Positions 53,938-63,934 of a DNA stretch of 64,000 nucleotides are shown here, in pieces. Every line of letters starts with the position of its first letter. Position 1 is the stretch's first letter. Position numbers and translations under genes: made by a program. Below the pieces are notes generated by a model. It was not told where the DNA came from. It saw only the letters and a list, made by a program, of their open reading frames with translations, and did not search any database. The stretch is from NCBI GenBank assembly GCA_024743275.1, contig JANSWW010000006.1, positions 213,078-277,077 of the forward strand. The letters are read 5' to 3'. The stretch is from Alphaproteobacteria bacterium. GTDB lineage: Bacteria; Pseudomonadota; Alphaproteobacteria; JANSWW01.

Positions 53938-55137
53938 GTGTCGCCATTGGAGAAGGAAAAGGAACGCCGGGAAGCGGTGGAACGCGAGTTGTCCGACTTG
54001 CAGGCCCGTTTCGACGCGTTCACCGCCATTTCGCAAGACTGGTTCTTCGAAACGGATGCCCAATATCGTTTCACGCGCTTCTTCGGCGAAACGCCGACCT
54101 ATGTCAAAGCCACCCACGACCAAGTTCTCGGCAAGACCCGCTGGCAGGCCGCAGCCCCCGAAAGCATCCGCAAAAACCCGGCGATGTGGGCCCGCCATAT
54201 CGCGGATCTTTTCTCCCGCCTGCCGATCCGCCATTTCGAGTACTGCCTCGCGGGGGCCGGCGATAAAGACTATTGGTGCGAGGTTTCCGCGAAACCCCGC
54301 TTCGACGAGGAGGGCCGCTTCCTCGGCTATATGGGGGCGAGCCGCGAGACGACCCAGCAGAAGACGCAACGTGACGCGCTGATGGACGCGGTGACCATCG
54401 CCGAAGAGGCGAACCGGGCCAAGACCGAGTTCCTGTCCCGCATGAGCCACGAACTCCGCACCCCGCTCAACGGCGTTATCGGTTTTGCCGATCTTCTGTG
54501 CGGCGGCTATGCGGGCAATCTCACCCATCGGCAGATGAAATATCTCGGCCTGATCCGGAAGGCCGGGTTTCATCTGCTCGGCCTGATCGACGAAATCCTC
54601 GACCTCAGCACGATCGAGGGCGGACGCATGCGGTTCGAGGCGAGCGACATCAATCTCGGCCTGCTGATCGACGATTGCGTCGCCATGACCTCAACGCTGC
54701 ATCAGGCGCAGATGATGGATATCGCGCTGAAGGCGAAAACGCCGGATCGGCAGGTGATGATCCAGAACGATATGCGGCGGCTACAGCAGATCCTTTTGAA
54801 CCTGTTATCCAATGCCATCAAATACAATCGGCGCGACGGCTCGGTGACGGTGACGCTTCACAGGCCGGATCCGACCAAGACCGTGCGCATCGATATCGCC
54901 GACAGCGGCCGGGGGATCGCCGCCAAGGATCTCAACCGGATCTTCGAGCCGTTCGACCGGCTCGGCGTCGATCGGGAGGGCGTCGACGGAACCGGCATCG
55001 GCCTGACGATCAACAAGCGTCTGGTCGAACGGATGGGCGGCAAGATCTCCGTCGCGTCGGAGCTGGGCGAGGGAACGACCTTTTCAATCGAGTTGCCGAT
55101 GGTCCTGCGGTCGCCGGATCTGACGGAAATCGGATAG
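53938..55137 (+). CDS. Cytosolic PAS sensor histidine kinase
   Basis: A protein of 399 residues, no membrane helix. A short coiled coil (residues 1-30) precedes a PAS domain (SQDWFFETDAQYRFTRFFG ... CEVSAKPRFDEEGRFLGYMGASRE). HisKA carries His171 in SHELRTPLNGVIGF. HATPase_c has LLNLLSNAIKYN, DSGRGI and GTGIGLTINKRL. No receiver domain is attached. The start is taken as GTG at 53938 because GGGGGGATGCT precedes it; the frame is open further upstream. It lies 83 bp before the dmdA-like gene, so it could sense a related signal (inference). Confidence 0.85.
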   Translation: MSPLEKEKERREAVERELSDLQARFDAFTAISQDWFFETDAQYRFTRFFGETPTYVKATHDQVLGKTRWQAAAPESIRKNPAMWARHIADLFSRLPIRHFEYCLAGAGDKDYWCEVSAKPRFDEEGRFLGYMGASRETTQQKTQRDALMDAVTIAEEANRAKTEFLSRMSHELRTPLNGVIGFADLLCGGYAGNLTHRQMKYLGLIRKAGFHLLGLIDEILDLSTIEGGRMRFEASDINLGLLIDDCVAMTSTLHQAQMMDIALKAKTPDRQVMIQNDMRRLQQILLNLLSNAIKYNRRDGSVTVTLHRPDPTKTVRIDIADSGRGIAAKDLNRIFEPFDRLGVDREGVDGTGIGLTINKRLVERMGGKISVASELGEGTTFSIELPMVLRSPDLTEIG

Positions 55138-55220
55138 CGGAGGGCCGCTCGGTGAAAGTGCCGCGCGCAATTTGCTGATATCGGAAAGGGTCTCGCCCCC
55201 GGTAGCAGGAAATCAGCGCC

Positions 55221-56396
55221 ATGTTCACCCTGTCCCACGGCACCCGGGTCCGAAAAAGCCCGTTCTACGACGCCACCGTCGATGCCGGCGTATCGGCCTT
55301 TACCGTCTACAACCACATGATGATGCCGACCGGATACCGCGACCCGGTGTCGGAATACTGGCGGCTGATCCACGGTGTCAGCCTTTGGGACGTCGCGGTC
55401 GAACGGCAGGTGGAGGTGGTCGGCCCCGACGCGGCGGAACTGGCCCAAGCACTGACCCCGAGGAGTCTCTCGACCCTGCAGGTCGGGCGCGGCCGCTATG
55501 CGCCGATCTGCGACCATGACGGGATCCTGCTGAACGACCCGATCATTCTGAAGCTCAACGAGGATCAGTTCTGGTTCTCGATCGCCGACAGCGACCTAAT
55601 GCTGTGGGCCCGGGCCGTCGCCCAGGAGCGCCGACTTCGGGTGACCGTCTTCGAACCGGACGTCGGTCCGCTCGCGGTTCAGGGTCCGAAATCGACCGAC
55701 GTCGTCGCCGACGTGTTCGGCGACTGGGTCCGCGATCTTCCGTTGTTCGGCTTCCGGCAGATCGTGCATCAGGACATGCCGCTGGTTGTCGCCCGGTCCG
55801 GATGGAGCAAACAGGGCGGTTTCGAGATCTATCTGAGGGACCGGCAATATGGGACGGATCTTTGGAACCTGTTGATGGAGGCGGGTTTTGCGTATGAAAT
55901 CGGTCCCGGCTATCCGAACACCATGGAGCGGATCGAAGGCGGCCTTCTGTCCTTCGGCTCCGATACCGATGCGGAGACCAATCCCTACGAGGTGCGCCTC
56001 GGCCGCTATGTGAATCTCGACACCGCCCCGACCGCCATCGGGATCGAGGCCTTGCGCAAGATCCACGCGGAAGGCCCGAAGCGCCATCAGCTCGGCGTGC
56101 TGTTCGACGAAGGCGCGCCGCTCTCGCGTGTCGACGTTTGGATGGGCGCCCAGAAGGACGGCGTGGATATCGGTTCGGTCACCAGCAGCGTCTTCTCGAT
56201 CCGGTTGGAGCGCACCATCGGCCTCGCCCTGGTCGACCGATTGGCCGCCCAGCCGGGCGACCGGATCACGGTCGACACGGCGGATGGGGAGCGGGAGGCC
56301 GAACTGGTGGACCTTCCCTTCGACGTCGACACAAACTTGCAGCGTCCGGCCGGCCCGAAGGTCGCCCCGCCCGAGCCTGCACCACCGGCGGGATGA
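55221..56396 (+). CDS. dmdA: Dimethylsulfoniopropionate demethylase DmdA-like (GcvT family)
   Basis: A GcvT-fold protein of 391 residues. By recollection of the Pelagibacter DmdA sequence, it shares long runs that GcvT lacks: TVYNHMMMPTGY (28-39), LWDVAVERQVE (55-65), LTPRSLSTLQVGRG, FWFSIADSDLMLWA (117-130) and the C-terminal LVDLPFD. Where GcvT has a conserved Asp-Asp, this protein has Asn105-Asp106, as in DmdA. The enzyme moves a methyl from DMSP to tetrahydrofolate, giving methylmercaptopropionate. The clade cannot be fixed by eye, and some DmdA-like paralogues act on other methylated compounds. No dmdBCD genes are in the window. Confidence 0.78.
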   Translation: MFTLSHGTRVRKSPFYDATVDAGVSAFTVYNHMMMPTGYRDPVSEYWRLIHGVSLWDVAVERQVEVVGPDAAELAQALTPRSLSTLQVGRGRYAPICDHDGILLNDPIILKLNEDQFWFSIADSDLMLWARAVAQERRLRVTVFEPDVGPLAVQGPKSTDVVADVFGDWVRDLPLFGFRQIVHQDMPLVVARSGWSKQGGFEIYLRDRQYGTDLWNLLMEAGFAYEIGPGYPNTMERIEGGLLSFGSDTDAETNPYEVRLGRYVNLDTAPTAIGIEALRKIHAEGPKRHQLGVLFDEGAPLSRVDVWMGAQKDGVDIGSVTSSVFSIRLERTIGLALVDRLAAQPGDRITVDTADGEREAELVDLPFDVDTNLQRPAGPKVAPPEPAPPAG

Positions 56397-56482
56397 GCTC
56401 CTAATCCCGGCCCGACCTGTTAAAAGGCAAAACAATTCCCAGATAGGTCTGCATTCGACCTTATTCCGATCCGGGACCTTCC

Positions 56483-56782
56483 ATGCAGCTTTGTCAGATT
56501 TTGCCCGACCTCTTCGCGGGACTGCTCTTCGTCCAATTGGTCGCCGCCATCGCCGTCTTCGTCGTCACTGGCAAGCACAAGCAGGAAGCGGCGGCGCTGG
56601 AAGGCCTCGACCGGCGGGACAGCAAACTGACCTATTTCCCGCTGATCTTCGTCGCCGAACGGGCGGAAACCCAGGCGCTCGCCCGGCGTTCCCGTCGGGT
56701 GGCGCTCTATTTCGCGATCCAGTTCACCGCCGTCGTCGCCATCGCGATCACCCTGTTCGGCATGTGCGGGGCGCCCGCCTGA
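56483..56782 (+). CDS. Small two-helix membrane protein
   Basis: A protein of 99 residues with two predicted helices (about 10-28 and 75-95) around a polar middle (GKHKQEAAALEGLDRRDSKL, VAERAETQALARRSRRV). I recognise no family. It lies 86 bp after dmdA on the same strand and converges on the M20 gene (17 bp between stops). The helix arrangement and codon use look real. Function unknown. Confidence 0.6.
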   Translation: MQLCQILPDLFAGLLFVQLVAAIAVFVVTGKHKQEAAALEGLDRRDSKLTYFPLIFVAERAETQALARRSRRVALYFAIQFTAVVAIAITLFGMCGAPA

Positions 56783-56799
56783 CGCGTCCACACAACGCT

Positions 56800-58080
<1,281 letters not shown>

Positions 58081-58110
58081 TGGGGCCTCCAGAGTATCGG
58101 AGGCCCGAGA

Positions 58111-58662
58111 CTAGCTCTTGAGTAGGGCTTCCGCCATGCCCCGGTAAAACGCCAGCCCCGGAACCGCCAGCCCCTGTACCTTGGCCTGCTCGTCGATCCG
58201 GCGCAGGGCGACCGCGTCCCCGGCATACGGGTTGGCATCGAATGCGGCGACCTCCGCCTCGGACATCGGACCGCCCTGGAGTTCCAGGCTGCGGACGCTG
58301 TCGGGCGACAGCTTGCCGAAATAGTCCGCCTCGGTGGCGCAGAGATACCGCTTGGCGGCGACATGCAGGCGGATCGGCTCGGCCACCGCCCGGCCGAACA
58401 GCGGCTCGACCATATCGGCGCTCACATCCTCATGGTGATCGTCGATACCGTGGTCGGCCAGCGCCTTATCCTCGGCATCGCGCATATGACCGATATCATG
58501 GAACAGGGCGGCGATGACCATCTTGTCGCCCAGGCCCTGCTCGGACGCCAAAGCCGCCGCCTGCAGGGCGTGCTCCTTCTGGCTCACCAGCGCCAGGCCA
58601 TAGGCCCCTTCGCCGAAATTGCCGAGGCGGTGAAACAGATCGTCGATGGTCACGTTGGGCAT
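58111..58662 (-). CDS. PhnZ/TmpB-like diiron HD-domain oxygenase
   Basis: A protein of 183 residues. The HD metal residues are His31 (QKEHALQAA), His55-Asp56 (AALFHDIGHM), a His of the DDHHED stretch (76/77), His100 (RLHVAAKRYLC) and Asp157 (RRIDEQAK). The block VAAKRYLCATEADYFGKLSP through LQGGPMSEAE is diagnostic of the phosphonate-degrading PhnZ group and its relatives. Glu27 of PhnZ, which helps bind its substrate, seems replaced (Ala24 region), so the substrate may differ. No phnY, tmpA or other phosphonate gene is in view. It lies between dddP and the M20 gene, all on one strand. Confidence 0.82.
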   Translation of the reverse strand: MPNVTIDDLFHRLGNFGEGAYGLALVSQKEHALQAAALASEQGLGDKMVIAALFHDIGHMRDAEDKALADHGIDDHHEDVSADMVEPLFGRAVAEPIRLHVAAKRYLCATEADYFGKLSPDSVRSLELQGGPMSEAEVAAFDANPYAGDAVALRRIDEQAKVQGLAVPGLAFYRGMAEALLKS

Positions 58663-58733
58663 GGTCGGGTCCTCTTCAGGTCGGAACCGGCGTCATATCA
58701 GGCGAAGATGACCCCAAGATGACAGACGACCAT

Positions 58734-60185
58734 TTATCCCATCAGGCGATCCTCGAAGGGCGTGGTGGTGAGGTTTTCGTAGCCGTCCTCCGTGATCACC
58801 ACCTGATCCTCCAGCTTCACCCCCTGCCCGCCGTTCACGGACCCGGCGAAGACCTCGACCGTCAGGCACATGCCGGGCAGCAGCGTATCGGCGCCGGGCG
58901 GGTACATACTGCCCTGGCTGCGATCGTAGTCGTCCGCATAGGGGATGCTGGGATATTCGTCGCAGAGCCCGACCCCGTGGGATTTCACGCTATAGCGCCT
59001 CGGATGCATATCGTCCGGCAGCTTATGGCCACCGAACACCAGCTCCTCGAAGGTGACCCCCGGCTTGAACATTTCCAGATTGCGCTGGATATGCTCGTAA
59101 CCGACCTGATAGGCCCGCTTCTGGTCGTCGGTCGGAGCCTTGTCGCCACAGATCCAGGTCCGCGAGATATCGCAGCAATAGGCGTAGACGCCGACCATAT
59201 CCGTGTCGAAGCCCATCAGGTCGCCGTTCTGGATCACCCGGGGGCCGCATTCCTGGAACCAGGGGTTGGTGCGCGGGCCGGAGGCGAGGATCCGGGTCTC
59301 GATCCACTCCCCGCCCCGCTTGATGTTGCCGAAATGGAGATGCGCCCAAAGCTCCGCCTCGGTGATGCCCGGCTCGAAGGCGGCCCGCATCTCCTCGATC
59401 GCGGCCTCGCAGGCGGCGACGGCGCAGCGCACCGCATTGATCTCGTTGGCGTCCTTATAGAGGCGGGCGATTTCGGTGATCCGCTGCCCGTTGTGCAGCT
59501 CGAGGCCATGCCCCGTAAGCTCCACGAAACCCGGCATCTCGATCTTGTCCACCGCGAGCCGTTTGTTGCCGCCGCCATGCAAGCGCATCAGGTCGGCGAT
59601 TTCGGCACAGAACCGCTTGGCGTCGCCGTCCGCGTGTTCGCCGCTGACGAAGTAGAAGAAGCCGGCCCCGTCCCGCCGTTCGGTGATCAGCGGCAGATGC
59701 TCCGAGAGGAAATCGCAGCGCCGGAAGTCCCACAGCACCACCGGCCCCTCGGTCGCGATGAAACAGGCCCGGCACAGATTATGCGCCGTCCAGAGCATCA
59801 TATTGGTGCTGTCGGTGGCGTAGCGGATGTTCAGGGGATCGAACAAGAGGATCCCCGCGAGATCCCGCTTCCGTAGTTCGGTGCGGATCCTCTCCAGTCG
59901 GTATTCCCGCAACTTCGGCATATCCGGCGGGGTGATCCCGCGGGCGGCGAATTCGTCGAAAGCGAGTTTGGTCGGGCCGATCTCGACCCGGTCGTTGTCG
60001 TCCGGGGTCCCATCCGGCCGGGTCCCACCCGGCCCGCTCCCATCCGGCCCGCTCCCATCCGGCCCGCTCCCATCCGGCCCGCTCCCATCCGGCCCGCTCC
60101 TGGTGAATGGCCGCCGGGACGGATCGATTTTGCGGTCCGGAACCAGATCGAGCTTGTCGGGGTCGATCAAATCCTGATGGTCCAT
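58734..60185 (-). CDS. dddP: DMSP lyase DddP-like (M24 family)
   Basis: A protein of 483 residues. The core matches DddP along its length: IGPTKLAF, LLFDPLNIRYATDSTNM (114-129), NIKRGGEWIETRILASGPRT (287-306) and WFQECGPRV. All metal ligands recalled for Ruegeria DddP are present with constant offset: Asp327, Asp329, Asp339, His403, Glu444 and Glu459, plus the catalytic Asp409 in HGVGLCDE. It would cleave DMSP to dimethyl sulfide and acrylate. Residues 31-50 are four GPDGS repeats, absent from typical DddP and due to DNA tandem repeats. It leads an operon with the HD and M20 genes and is divergent from dctPQM. Confidence 0.82.
   Translation of the reverse strand: MDHQDLIDPDKLDLVPDRKIDPSRRPFTRSGPDGSGPDGSGPDGSGPDGSGPGGTRPDGTPDDNDRVEIGPTKLAFDEFAARGITPPDMPKLREYRLERIRTELRKRDLAGILLFDPLNIRYATDSTNMMLWTAHNLCRACFIATEGPVVLWDFRRCDFLSEHLPLITERRDGAGFFYFVSGEHADGDAKRFCAEIADLMRLHGGGNKRLAVDKIEMPGFVELTGHGLELHNGQRITEIARLYKDANEINAVRCAVAACEAAIEEMRAAFEPGITEAELWAHLHFGNIKRGGEWIETRILASGPRTNPWFQECGPRVIQNGDLMGFDTDMVGVYAYCCDISRTWICGDKAPTDDQKRAYQVGYEHIQRNLEMFKPGVTFEELVFGGHKLPDDMHPRRYSVKSHGVGLCDEYPSIPYADDYDRSQGSMYPPGADTLLPGMCLTVEVFAGSVNGGQGVKLEDQVVITEDGYENLTTTPFEDRLMG
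60036..60095. repeat. Four 15 bp tandem repeats encoding GPDGS in DddP
   Basis: On the minus strand four copies of a 15 bp unit encode Gly-Pro-Asp-Gly-Ser in frame (residues 31-50), followed by two diverged copies. It is a minisatellite inside the N-terminal linker, ahead of the conserved core, so it should not hurt the active site. Confidence 0.92.
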
Positions 60186-60499
60186 GGCGCCTTTTCCCTC
60201 ACCCGCCTGTCGATGGGCGAAACCTTAGGAACCCCGGCTCCCCGCTGTCTGGCCCGAATACGTCCACAAGGTCGCATCCACGCCAGGACCATGAAAAAAA
60301 ACCGAAAGGGAAGAGGCGCTGTGCGACATAAATTGCAATCTCGAAGCTGCGTGTTTGAAATTTACCGAAAGGTCTTCTATGACTTTTTGTTGAAACCGCC
60401 CGTAACGGGCGCTCTCACACCCGCCATCCGGTAATCGGATGCGCAGAAAAACAGGACTGCGGCTCTATTAACGTCCGTAGGAACATTGGGAGGAACAAT
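60186..60499. promoter_or_regulatory. 314 bp divergent control region between dddP and dctP
   Basis: No credible gene here. It is less GC-rich than its flanks from about 60290 on (AAAAAAAAC, TTTGAAATTT, GACTTTTTGTTG). Two short hairpin-type inverted repeats lie near the dctP side: CGCCCG-TAA-CGGGCG (60397-60411) and CATCCG-GTAAT-CGGATG (60425-60441). Both are candidate operator sites. Promoters for both transcripts are expected here. Confidence 0.5.
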
Positions 60500-61510
60500 A
60501 TGCGTAAACTGATGGTCGCCGCGGGCTTCGGCCTGGCGGTATCCGCCCTCGCCCTGACCGCCGCCCCGGCCCACGCGGCCTGCGATGACGGCGAGATCGT
60601 GATCAAGTTCAGCCACGTCACCAACACCGACAAGCACCCCAAGGGGATCGCCGCCTCGCTGCTGGAACAGCGGGTCAACGAGGAGATGAATGGTAAGGCC
60701 TGCATGGAGGTCTTCCCGAACTCGACCCTCTACAACGACAACAAGGTCTTGGAGGCGATGCTGCAGGGCGATGTCCAACTCGCCGCCCCGTCGCTCTCGA
60801 AGTTCGAGAAGTTCACCAAGAAGTTCCGGATCTTCGACCTGCCGTTCATGTTCCAGGACATCGACGGTGTGGAGGCGTTCCAGGCCTCCGCGACCGGACA
60901 GGCCCTGCTCGACAGCATGCAGCGCCGCGGTCTGCAGGGTCTCGGCTATTGGCATAACGGCATGAAGCAGATGTCTGCCAACAAGCCGCTGGTCCTGCCG
61001 TCCGACGCCGAAGGCCTTAAGTTCCGGGTGCAGTCCTCCGACGTGCTCGTCGCCCAGATGGAAGCGATCGGCGGCTCGCCGCAGAAGATGGCGTTCTCGG
61101 AAGTCTACGGTGCCCTGCAGCAGGGTGTGGTCGACGGCCAGGAGAACACCTGGTCCAACATCTTCGGCAAGAAGTTCTTCGAGGTGCAGGACGGCATCAC
61201 GGAGACCAATCACGGCATCATCGACTACCTTCTGGTGACCTCCGTCGACTGGCTCGACAGCCTGGACGCGGACGTCCGTGACCAGTTCCTGACCATCGTC
61301 GCGGAAGTGACCGAGACCCGGAACAAGGAATCCACCAAGGTCAACGAAGAAGCCAAGCAGGCGATCGTCGCCGCCGGCGGTGTGGTCCGTCAGTTGACCC
61401 CGGAACAGCGTCAGGCGTGGGTCGAGGCCATGAAGCCGGTGTGGAGCAAGTTCGAGAAGGACGTCGGGGCGGAGAACATCGCCGCCGCCCAGGCCCTGAG
61501 CGGCTCCTAA
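60500..61510 (+). CDS. dctP: TRAP transporter solute-binding protein DctP
   Basis: A periplasmic protein of 336 residues with a Sec signal (MRKLMVAAGFGLAVSALALTAAPAHA). The DctP fold has the ligand Arg in LKFRVQSSD and the QGVVDGQENTWSN segment, as in C4-dicarboxylate-type binders. The substrate range of DctP proteins is wide, and a carboxylate-bearing ligand is expected from the Arg. GGGAGGAACAAT precedes the start. It is the first gene of dctPQM and divergent from the dddP operon, so it might import DMSP or a related compound (inference). Confidence 0.93.
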   Translation: MRKLMVAAGFGLAVSALALTAAPAHAACDDGEIVIKFSHVTNTDKHPKGIAASLLEQRVNEEMNGKACMEVFPNSTLYNDNKVLEAMLQGDVQLAAPSLSKFEKFTKKFRIFDLPFMFQDIDGVEAFQASATGQALLDSMQRRGLQGLGYWHNGMKQMSANKPLVLPSDAEGLKFRVQSSDVLVAQMEAIGGSPQKMAFSEVYGALQQGVVDGQENTWSNIFGKKFFEVQDGITETNHGIIDYLLVTSVDWLDSLDADVRDQFLTIVAEVTETRNKESTKVNEEAKQAIVAAGGVVRQLTPEQRQAWVEAMKPVWSKFEKDVGAENIAAAQALSGS

Positions 61511-61534
61511 ACCCGTTCGGTAACGCGGATTGTC

Positions 61535-61562
61535 AGCCGGGCCGGCCTCCGCCGGCCCGGCT
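61535..61562 (+). promoter_or_regulatory. Strong hairpin between dctP and dctQ
   Basis: Perfect 12 bp stem AGCCGGGCCGGC / GCCGGCCCGGCT with a CTCC loop and no T tract. Such intercistronic hairpins stabilise the upstream mRNA, giving more binding protein than membrane subunits. Confidence 0.8.
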
Positions 61563-61592
61563 TCCGCGCCATCGCTCGGAGAAGCGACCACC

Positions 61593-62273
61593 ATGCACCA
61601 GACCGGGCCGCAGAGTTTCATGGACAAGATCGAGGAACGGTTGATCGCCGTCATCCTCGGGGTCATGACCGTGATCACCTTCGCCAATGTGATCGCCCGC
61701 TTTCTCGACAGCAACATCCTCTGGGCGCTGGAGGCGACGGTCTTCCTGTTCGCCTGGCTGGTGCTGCTCGGCGCGTCCTATGCGGTGAAGATTCGCGGCC
61801 ATCTCGGGGTCGACGCGATCCTCAACATCGTCTCGCCCGGCCTGCGCCGGGTGATGGGCATTCTCGCCGCCGCGGTCTGCGTCTCCTATGCCCTTCTGTT
61901 GCTCAAGGGGTCCTGGGACTATTGGGCGATCTTCGCCGATCTGCCGCCGACCTCCGGCCGGGTGATCCCGACGGGGTTCGAAGACCGCTTCCGCAGCCAG
62001 TCCTTCTATGAAGTCCAGGACATCCCGATGCTCGACGTCTTCCGCTTCCTGGAAGACTGGATCAATTACGGCGAATCCTACGAAAAGATGCCGAAAGTGA
62101 TCCCCTATATCGTCATGCCGCTGTCCATGGCGCTGCTGCTCTACCGCTTCCTGCAGGCGGCCGCCCGGATCGCCAGCGGCAAGGCCGACATGATGATCGC
62201 CAGCCACGAGGTCGAGGACGCCATCGAGGACGCCGCCAAGACCATCGCCGAAGCCGACCGGAAGGGGCCGTAA
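61593..62273 (+). CDS. dctQ: TRAP transporter small permease DctQ
   Basis: A membrane protein of 226 residues with four predicted helices (starting near IAVILGVMTVITFANVIARF and WALEATVFLFAWLVLLGASYAV). It is longer than the ~160-residue classic DctQ because of an extra loop between helices 3 and 4 (DLPPTSGRVIPTGFEDRFR...) and a polar C-terminal tail. ATG at 61593 is favoured; an internal Met (MDKIEER) is possible. It lies 82 bp after dctP and 3 bp before dctM. Confidence 0.88.
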   Translation: MHQTGPQSFMDKIEERLIAVILGVMTVITFANVIARFLDSNILWALEATVFLFAWLVLLGASYAVKIRGHLGVDAILNIVSPGLRRVMGILAAAVCVSYALLLLKGSWDYWAIFADLPPTSGRVIPTGFEDRFRSQSFYEVQDIPMLDVFRFLEDWINYGESYEKMPKVIPYIVMPLSMALLLYRFLQAAARIASGKADMMIASHEVEDAIEDAAKTIAEADRKGP

Positions 62274-62276
62274 GAC

Positions 62277-63653
62277 ATGGAAGTCGCCGTTCTTTTCGGG
62301 CTGATCATCCTTTTGTTGCTGATCGGTGTGCCGATTGCCGTGTCGCTCGGCTTCTCCTCCATCATATTCCTGCTGGTCTATTCGGATTCGAAACTCTCCG
62401 CCATCGCGCAGACCCTGTTCGAGGCGTTCGAGGGTCACTACACCCTGCTCGCGATTCCGTTCTTCATTCTCGCCTCGTCCTTTATGTCGACCGGCGGGGT
62501 GGCACGGCGCATCATCCGCTTTTCGATCGCCTGCGTCGGGCATTTCCCGGGCGGCCTCGCCATCGCGGGCGTCTTCGCCTGTATGATGTTCGCGGCGCTC
62601 TCCGGATCGTCGCCTGCCACGGTGGTCGCCATCGGCACCATCGTCATCGCCGGGATGCGCCAGGTCGGCTACACCAAGGAGTTCGCCGCCGGCGTCATCT
62701 GTAACGCGGGCACGTTGGGGATTTTGATCCCGCCCTCCATCGTCATGGTGGTCTACGCCGCCGCCGTCGACGTTTCCGTCGGCCGCATGTTCCTGGCCGG
62801 CGTTCTGCCGGGCCTGATGGCCGGCCTGATGCTGATGATCGCCATCTACATCATGGCCAAGGTCAAGAACCTGCCCAAGGGCGATTGGAAGGGCTGGCGG
62901 GAGATCTTCGACAGCGCTCGGGAGGCGGTCTGGGGCCTACTGCTGATCGTCATCATCCTGGGCGGCATCTATGGCGGCATCTTCACCCCGACGGAGGCCG
63001 CCGCGGTCTCCGCCGTCTACGCCTTCCTGATCGCGACCTTCGTCTACCGCGACATGGGTCCTCTGTCGGAGCGGAACGGTCAGGAAAAGCAAAGCCTGTT
63101 CAAAAGGCCCCAGGCGCTGCTGACCGCGCTCTACGACGAGGACACGCGCAAGACCCTGTTCGAGGCCGGCAAGCTCACCGTCACGCTGCTGTTCGTCATC
63201 GCCAACGCCCTCATCCTGAAGCATGTGCTGACCGAGGAGCAGATCCCGCAGCAGATCACCGAGGCGATGCTCGCCGCCGGCTTCGGCCCGGTGATGTTCC
63301 TGATCGTGGTCAACATCATCCTGTTGATCGGCGGCCAGTTCATGGAGCCGTCGGGCCTGCTGGTCATCGTCGCCCCGCTGGTCTTCCCGATCGCCATCGA
63401 ACTCGGCATCGACCCGATCCATCTCGGCATCATCATGGTGGTGAACATGGAGATCGGGATGATCACGCCGCCCGTCGGCCTCAACCTCTTCGTGACATCC
63501 GGGGTCGCCGGGATGCCGATGATGGATGTCGTGAAGGCGGCGCTCCCGTTCCTGGGCGTGCTGTTCATCTTCCTGATCATCATCACCTATGTGCCGTGGA
63601 TCTCCACCGCGCTCCCCACCGCCGTCATGGGCCCCGAGATCATCGTCCAGTAG
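62277..63653 (+). CDS. dctM: TRAP transporter large permease DctM
   Basis: A membrane protein of 458 residues with 12 or more helices, the Na+-driven transport subunit. Segments typical of DctM are SSFMSTGGVARRIIRF, FAALSGSSPATVVAIGTI, NAGTLGILIPPSIVMVVYA and MEIGMITPPVGLNLFV. It is the last gene of the transporter operon. After it comes a repeat-rich noncoding stretch. Confidence 0.95.
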   Translation: MEVAVLFGLIILLLLIGVPIAVSLGFSSIIFLLVYSDSKLSAIAQTLFEAFEGHYTLLAIPFFILASSFMSTGGVARRIIRFSIACVGHFPGGLAIAGVFACMMFAALSGSSPATVVAIGTIVIAGMRQVGYTKEFAAGVICNAGTLGILIPPSIVMVVYAAAVDVSVGRMFLAGVLPGLMAGLMLMIAIYIMAKVKNLPKGDWKGWREIFDSAREAVWGLLLIVIILGGIYGGIFTPTEAAAVSAVYAFLIATFVYRDMGPLSERNGQEKQSLFKRPQALLTALYDEDTRKTLFEAGKLTVTLLFVIANALILKHVLTEEQIPQQITEAMLAAGFGPVMFLIVVNIILLIGGQFMEPSGLLVIVAPLVFPIAIELGIDPIHLGIIMVVNMEIGMITPPVGLNLFVTSGVAGMPMMDVVKAALPFLGVLFIFLIIITYVPWISTALPTAVMGPEIIVQ

Positions 63654-63670
63654 GGGTGGTTTAGTCCCAT

Positions 63671-63740
63671 ATCCCCCGGCCCCTTCTCCCCGGGTCCCTT
63701 CTCCCCCGGACCCTTCTCCCGCGGCCCCTTCGCCCGTGGG
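63671..63740. repeat. Degenerate 15-16 bp pyrimidine-rich tandem repeats
   Basis: About four imperfect copies of a CCCCTTCTCCCCGG-like unit after dctM. The remaining ~280 bp between dctM and the DUF559 gene hold no credible gene. Confidence 0.7.
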
Positions 63741-63817
63741 GTTTATGTTTTGTATGTGGGGGATGGATCGGGCGGAGCACCAGACAAAGGGGGATCCGCA
63801 CAACCCAGTCCCCCCTC

Positions 63818-63857
63818 ACCCCTCGCCTACGCTCGGACCTCTCCCCGAGGGGAGAGG
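63818..63857. repeat. Dispersed palindromic intergenic repeat, copy 2
   Basis: CTCACCCCTCGCC followed by the perfect palindrome CCTCTCCCC-GA-GGGGAGAGG (63838-63857). It is the same family as the element at 16585-16620. In many proteobacteria such elements flank DUF559 genes, as here. Confidence 0.65.
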
Positions 63858-63934
63858 GTGTAGAGCGTGACCTGCTTGCAGTCCCTATCCCCCCATTCCT
63901 CTTTTGAGGGGAAGAAGGATAGGATGAGGGGGTG

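Noticed and set aside
55221..56396. Annotation as glycine cleavage T protein
   Set aside because: The DmdA-type segments and the Asn-Asp in place of the GcvT Asp-Asp argue against it, and no gcvH or gcvP is nearby.
60177..60434. 85-codon ORF in the dddP-dctP control region
   Set aside because: No ribosome-binding site or recognisable domain, and it overlaps the dddP start. The region looks regulatory.
60377..61717. Antisense ORF of 446 codons opposite dctP
   Set aside because: dctP is unmistakable, with a signal peptide and DctP motifs. The antisense product is His/Leu/Gly-rich nonsense.
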